Shown here: positions 60,604 through 64,000 of the stretch, piece after piece
Layout: each line of letters starts with the position of its first letter
Numbering within the stretch: the first letter of the stretch is position 1
NCBI RefSeq assembly: GCF_000718555.1
Contig: NZ_JOAN01000009.1
Location: 124,001-188,000 of the forward strand
DNA from: Micromonospora chokoriensis
GTDB taxonomy: Bacteria > Actinomycetota > Actinomycetes > Mycobacteriales > Micromonosporaceae
Direction of reading: 5' to 3'
DNA: 64,000 bases
Program-made: the position numbers and the translations under genes
The notes under the pieces: generated by a model
Databases searched by the model: none
The model's input: the letters and a program-made list of their open reading frames with translations, nothing else
What the model was told of the DNA's origin: nothing

Positions 60604-60833
60604 TCACCTGAGGGTGAGCGGGACCGGTTGCCCTTGGCGTATCTCGAGGACCGGTCGCTTGCCCAGCGGTTGGGCCAGATTGAGGGTCGCGCTACGCGGA
60701 GAGCCCGCAAGGGAGCACACTTCGCCGCTGTTGTGGTGCTGCGCGATGACGATGACCACGCGTTCGCGTCGGTGTCGCAACCAGCGAGCATCGCCGCCGC
60801 CGCAACCCCGACGACCCAGTGCCATCGCACCAT
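60604..60833 (-). pseudogene. Small lipoprotein with a frameshift
   Basis: Frame one begins MVRWHWVVGVAAAAMLAGC DTDANA, a lipoprotein signal with lipobox LAGC. Shortly after, the neighbouring frame carries the natural continuation RERVVIVIAQHHNSGEVCS, LAGSPRSATLNLAQPLG and VLEIRQGQPVPLTLR before TGA at 60604. The two pieces join smoothly if one base is added or removed near 60762, giving about 76 residues. This is either a real frameshift or a sequencing error. Confidence 0.55.
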
Positions 60834-60979
60834 CGAAGACCCCTTTTCCCGGCAGAGTGACCGCCAGGCTAGAAAACGACGATAGGTGCGGCCCCACCCG
60901 ACCGATGCGGGCATCGGATGTCGGGAGGGCCACCACCCCTGCGACCTAACGTCGGTGCTCGAAAGGGAAGGAGATCCGA

Positions 60980-61852
60980 GTGCTGGATCGGCTCAACGAG
61001 GCCATGGCGTACATCGAGCGGCACCTCGACCAGAAGATCGAGGTGGCCGAGCTGGCGCGGATCGCGCTGACGTCGGAGTACCACTTCCGGCGGCTGTTCT
61101 CCGCACTGGCCGGCATGCCGTTGTCGGAGTACATCCGGCGGCGTCGGCTGACCGTCGCCGGTGCGGACGTACTGGCGGGCGAGCGGACGTTGCTCGACGT
61201 CGCGGTGCACTACGGCTACGGGTCGGCGGAGGCATTCGCCCGGGCGTTCCAGGCCGTGCACGGCGTGGGGCCAGGAGTTGCTCGGCGTACGGGGGCAGCG
61301 CTGCGTGCCCAGCCCCGGATGTCCTTCCGACTCACCGTCGAAGGGAGCGGCAGCATGGAGTACCGAATAGTCGACAAGGACGCGTTCGCGTTGGTGGGGC
61401 GCAAGGCCCGGGTCCCGCTGGTGCACGAGGGGATGAACCCGGCGATCGTCGCGTTCATCCGGAGCATCGACAAGGAGACGACCGGGCGGATCGAGGCGCT
61501 CTCCGATCAGGAGCCGAAGGGGATCGTCAACGTCAGTGACAACCTCGCCGACAGTCGGCAGGAGGGCACCGAGCTGGACTACTGGCACGGTGTGGTGACC
61601 GGTGCCGCGCCGCCGGAGGACCTGGACGCGCTGCCGGTACAGGCCGGGTCGTGGGCGGTGTTCACCAGCTCCGGTGCGTTTCCGCAGGCGGTGCAGTACC
61701 TGTGGCGTGACGTGTTCACCCAGTGGTTTCCGTCCAACCCGTACCGCAGCCGACCTGGACCGGAGATCTCCCGGGTGCGGGTGTCCGCGGACGGCACCGA
61801 GGCGGACGCCGAGCTGTGGATCCCCGTCGAACGGGTACCCACCCCTATGTAG
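60980..61852 (+). CDS. AraC family regulator with GyrI-like effector domain
   Basis: A 290-residue regulator. The double HTH is N-terminal (AYIERHLDQKIEVAELARIA, EYHFRRLFSALAGMPLSEYI, RRRRLTVAGADV, YGYGSAEAFARAFQAVHGV), and the C-terminal 150 residues (MEYRIVDKDAFALVGRKARV, GTELDYWHGVVT, WAVFTSSGAFP) are a GyrI-like small-molecule-binding domain, as in Rob/BmrR. AAGGAG stands eight bases before the GTG. Probably activates genes for export or resistance; the target is unknown. Confidence 0.92.
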   Translation: MLDRLNEAMAYIERHLDQKIEVAELARIALTSEYHFRRLFSALAGMPLSEYIRRRRLTVAGADVLAGERTLLDVAVHYGYGSAEAFARAFQAVHGVGPGVARRTGAALRAQPRMSFRLTVEGSGSMEYRIVDKDAFALVGRKARVPLVHEGMNPAIVAFIRSIDKETTGRIEALSDQEPKGIVNVSDNLADSRQEGTELDYWHGVVTGAAPPEDLDALPVQAGSWAVFTSSGAFPQAVQYLWRDVFTQWFPSNPYRSRPGPEISRVRVSADGTEADAELWIPVERVPTPM

Positions 61853-61872
61853 AGTTCCGATATAGTGGCGGG

Positions 61873-62205
61873 ATGCGGATCACCATTCCGGTCGCGAAGG
61901 TGCTCGCGGCGCTGCTCGCCGAGCCCGACGAGCAGCGCTACGGGCTGGACCTGATGCGGTTGACCGGCCTGCCCAGCGGCACGCTCTACCCGGTGCTGCA
62001 CCGGTTGCAGGGTGCCGGCTGGCTGACCGCCGACTGGGAGGCGATCGACCCGGTCACGGCCGGTCGGCCGGCTCGTCGCTACTACTGCCTGACGGCTGTC
62101 GGGGTGGCGCAGGCCCGCCAGGCGCTCGCCGACCTGCGGGCCGCGATCCCCGACGGTCGTCCCTCGTGGGGCGGCACCGAGCCCACCGGGGCACCGGCGT
62201 GGTGA
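61873..62205 (+). CDS. PadR family transcriptional regulator
   Basis: A 110-residue winged-helix protein: KVLAALLAEPDEQRYGLDLM, GLPSGTLYPVLHRLQGAGWL, AGRPARRYYCLTAVG. GATATAG seven bases ahead of the ATG resembles a -10 placed for a short leader, and TATGTAGAGTTCCGATATAG (61853 on) is the likely self-operator. Its stop overlaps the start of a membrane-protein gene (GTGA), a pairing frequent in actinobacteria where PadR controls a membrane partner. Confidence 0.92.
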   Translation: MRITIPVAKVLAALLAEPDEQRYGLDLMRLTGLPSGTLYPVLHRLQGAGWLTADWEAIDPVTAGRPARRYYCLTAVGVAQARQALADLRAAIPDGRPSWGGTEPTGAPAW

Positions 62206-63167
62206 CCCGCCGGGCCGCCGAACTGCTGTTGGCGTTGGCCGCGCGCCGCTGGCCGATCGAGGTTCGCGACGATCTGCGCCGCGAGTGGGCCGCCGAGCTG
62301 CACGTCCTCGCCGAGAGTGGTCACCGGACGAAGATGCTCGGCTTCGCGGTGAGCCTGGCCGTCAGCCGGGCCGGCGCCCCGATCGTCGACCGCACCCTGA
62401 TGCGCGGTCGAGCCGGCCGCACCGTCGCCGCACTACTGCTGTCCCCGATCGCCTGCGTCGGGATCGTGCTCGTCAGCGCGTTCGCTCTCAACCCGATCGA
62501 GCGCATAGTGGCCGAGAGCTGGTCGGAGCGGGCGCAGAAGCCGATCTGGACGGCGCTCACCCTCGGCTTGGCGGTGTTGCTGGCGGTGCTCGCCGCACGT
62601 TGGGCCCGGCACACCGCACTCGACGGCCCGCTGCGCATCGCGCTCGGCGTGGTGCTTCCCATCGGCGCGGTCGCGGTCGTGTTCCTCTCTGCCATCTCCC
62701 CGGACGACATGGTCACCTTCGTACCCGGGCTGCTGCTCTGGTTGGTCGGCCTGACGCTGGCCCTCTGGGCCGCCGCGCGCCTCGCCTCCCGCAATCGCCT
62801 CCGTGCGGCCTGGTGGGTGGGCGTCCTCGGCGCACTCGCCGCCGCCGACCTCGCGGTGATTCTCGCTGTCGTTGACGTCATCGGGGCGGGCGGTCGAGCC
62901 GGCCCGGTCAGCGGTCCGACGCCTCTGGACGGCGTCGACCAGATCTCCGCGCCGCTGTGGCTCCTCGTCGCCTGGACGGACTGGAACGTGGGCTTACCCC
63001 GGCCCACCATCCCATGGGAGATCTTCCACATCATCACCAACGAGGTGCTGGCGGAACCCATGCTCTACCTGGCCTGCATGCCGTACGCGCTCGCGTACAC
63101 CATCCGGGCGGCCCGGTCCGCGCCCGCCGCGCCGGTCGTCCTCGCCGAGACGCCGACCCTGGTGTGA
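62202..63167 (+). CDS. Membrane protein co-expressed with PadR regulator
   Basis: A 321-residue protein with an N-terminal cytoplasmic helix part (WPIEVRDDLRREWAAELHVL) and about seven membrane helices (for example AALLLSPIACVGIVLVSAF, LTLGLAVLLAVLAARWA, VVLPIGAVAVVFLSA, LLLWLVGLTLALWAAARL). The REWAAEL segment is seen in actinobacterial proteins that follow PadR genes; their function is unknown. GTG start coupled to the PadR stop. Confidence 0.82.
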   Translation: MTRRAAELLLALAARRWPIEVRDDLRREWAAELHVLAESGHRTKMLGFAVSLAVSRAGAPIVDRTLMRGRAGRTVAALLLSPIACVGIVLVSAFALNPIERIVAESWSERAQKPIWTALTLGLAVLLAVLAARWARHTALDGPLRIALGVVLPIGAVAVVFLSAISPDDMVTFVPGLLLWLVGLTLALWAAARLASRNRLRAAWWVGVLGALAAADLAVILAVVDVIGAGGRAGPVSGPTPLDGVDQISAPLWLLVAWTDWNVGLPRPTIPWEIFHIITNEVLAEPMLYLACMPYALAYTIRAARSAPAAPVVLAETPTLV

Positions 63168-63170
63168 GCC

Positions 63171-63668
63171 TCAGTCGGGTACGTCGTCCCAGGTCGTGCC
63201 CGGCTCCAGATAACCGGTCAACGTGTTCTCGCGTAGCGCGTAGGCGATGACCAGCAGGGCGTGCTTGTCCAACTCAGGCAGCCGATCCAACGGAAACCAC
63301 CGCACGTCCAGCGACTCGTCGTCGTTGACCCGGGCGGTGCCGGCCACCACCCGGCACAGGAACCCCAGGTTGAGGTATTCGCAGCGGTCCCCATTCGGGT
63401 ACGTGTGCGGGTGCGAGACGGCGCTGGACATGCGCACCGGCACGACGTCCAGACCGGTCTCCTCGCGTACCTCGCGGACCAGCGCGGTGGCCGGCTGCTC
63501 GCCTGGCTCGACGAAACCGCTGATCACCGACCAGCGCCCGTCGTCGGCGCGCTGGCCGAGCAGCAGCTCACCGGCGTCGTTGCGGACGACAGCGCTGACG
63601 CTCGGCAGCCAGAGAAGGTCGTTGCCGACGTGCTTGCGCAACCCCACGATGTAGTCCGGTATCGCCAT
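63171..63668 (-). CDS. NUDIX hydrolase
   Basis: A 165-residue NUDIX enzyme. The box G-x5-E-x7-REVREETGL is complete in FVEPGEQPATALVREVREET and the next residues, binding magnesium for hydrolysis of a nucleoside diphosphate linked to X. The N-terminus MAIPDYIVGLRKHVGNDLLWLPS is typical of a subgroup of ADP-ribose/ NADH pyrophosphatase-like enzymes. ATG at 63668. Convergent with the membrane-protein gene, three bp apart. Confidence 0.93.
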   Translation of the reverse strand: MAIPDYIVGLRKHVGNDLLWLPSVSAVVRNDAGELLLGQRADDGRWSVISGFVEPGEQPATALVREVREETGLDVVPVRMSSAVSHPHTYPNGDRCEYLNLGFLCRVVAGTARVNDDESLDVRWFPLDRLPELDKHALLVIAYALRENTLTGYLEPGTTWDDVPD

Positions 63669-63842
63669 CCGGCGATCATAGATGTGCCCACAGCGAGGCT
63701 CACCTGCGCATCTTCTGGTGTTCCAGTCCCACGCGTTTCGCCATTTCGGCCCGACGATCGCAATGCATATCTACTGTGGAGATCGTCGGCGACTTGTGCG
63801 ATCCGGTGGCGGCCGGCCGGTTCGCGGTGCACAGTGATTCCC

Positions 63843-64000
63843 ATGAGCGACAGCGGACGTGGTGGGCAGTACTACTGGTGCACCCGGCATCACCGGGTCG
63901 AGACGGACGCCGACGTGTGTCCGGCGAAGCACGTCCTCGGCCCGTACGACTCGGCGGCCGACGCGGAGAACGCCCTGCAACGAGTGCAGGAGCGGAACGA
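63843..64000 (+). CDS. Hypothetical actinobacterial protein (5' part)
   Basis: The first 52 codons of a gene leaving the window. It reads MSDSGRGGQYYWCTRHHRVE, then TDADVCPAKHVLGPYDS and AADAENALQRVQERN. The WCxxHH and CPAKH elements suggest a small zinc-binding head followed by a helix. I recall similar short proteins in actinomycetes with no known function. The start ATG at 63843 has no strong ribosome site. Confidence 0.7.
   Translation, partial: MSDSGRGGQYYWCTRHHRVETDADVCPAKHVLGPYDSAADAENALQRVQERN

Overview
The window is chromosomal DNA of a high-GC actinomycete, most likely a member of Micromonosporaceae (Micromonospora-like; inferred from gene families and gene order, not from a database search). 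The signs are very high third-position GC, many GTG starts, stop/start overlaps of the GTGA and ATGA type, and actinobacterial families such as DUF3052, DUF3040, DUF397/DUF5753 pairs, the SNF2 helicase with a SWIM partner, and an RNase H/phosphatase fusion. The order aceE, DUF3052, ahpE and, further along, Nif3, zinc ribbon, RNase H-phosphatase matches neighbourhoods I recall from Mycobacterium tuberculosis.

Layout. 1-5.9 kb: 5' end of aceE (minus), a small Gly/Ser-rich membrane protein, a YjbQ-family protein, a MarR regulator, a fused alpha/beta 2-oxoacid dehydrogenase E1 with an unusual internal repeat insert, DUF3052, ahpE, and a tRNA-Val followed by a strong terminator. 5.9-9.5 kb: a very large M4 metallopeptidase with a membrane N-terminus and a C-terminal trefoil-like domain. 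10-19 kb: HAD phosphatase, APH-like kinase, GNAT, polysaccharide pyruvyl transferase, SNF2 helicase and SWIM protein. 19.4-25.7 kb: a tightly coupled five-gene operon, DUF1800, DUF1501, ferric-reductase-like flavocytochrome, FMN-binding protein and ApbE. It reads as an extracytoplasmic flavin/electron transfer system joined to two putatively Tat-exported proteins. 26-28.7 kb: a primase-polymerase-like gene divergent from an HTH regulator and a flavoprotein. 28.8-36.3 kb: Nif3, zinc ribbon, RNase H, a DUF3311/sodium-solute symporter pair, a MarR/MFS divergent pair with a double operator, and a TauE family exporter. 36.4-36.8 kb: rnpB.

36.9-42.8 kb is an accessory island. It is visibly less GC-rich in its first half and holds three uncharacterised genes (one with a clear HEPN-like Rx4H motif), an HTH-DUF5753/DUF397 pair and two small actinobacterial genes. 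42.9-51.6 kb (all minus): a periplasmic adaptor, MacB-like ATPase and permease, two tandemly duplicated lipoproteins, a decayed response regulator, a histidine kinase and a secreted GH31 glycosidase. 51.9-56.8 kb: a membrane protein, an expansin-like protein, and a TetR/SDR pair with two identical-type operators 60 bp apart. A 723-bp segment there is flanked by 52-bp copies of the tetR 3' end. 56.9-64 kb: epoxide hydrolase, a thioredoxin-fold protein lacking its second cysteine, transglutaminase-like protein, GNAT, a frameshifted small lipoprotein, AraC, PadR with a membrane partner, NUDIX, and the start of another gene.

No CRISPR array, transposase, integrase or phage structural gene was recognised. 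Functional names rest on motifs read by eye.
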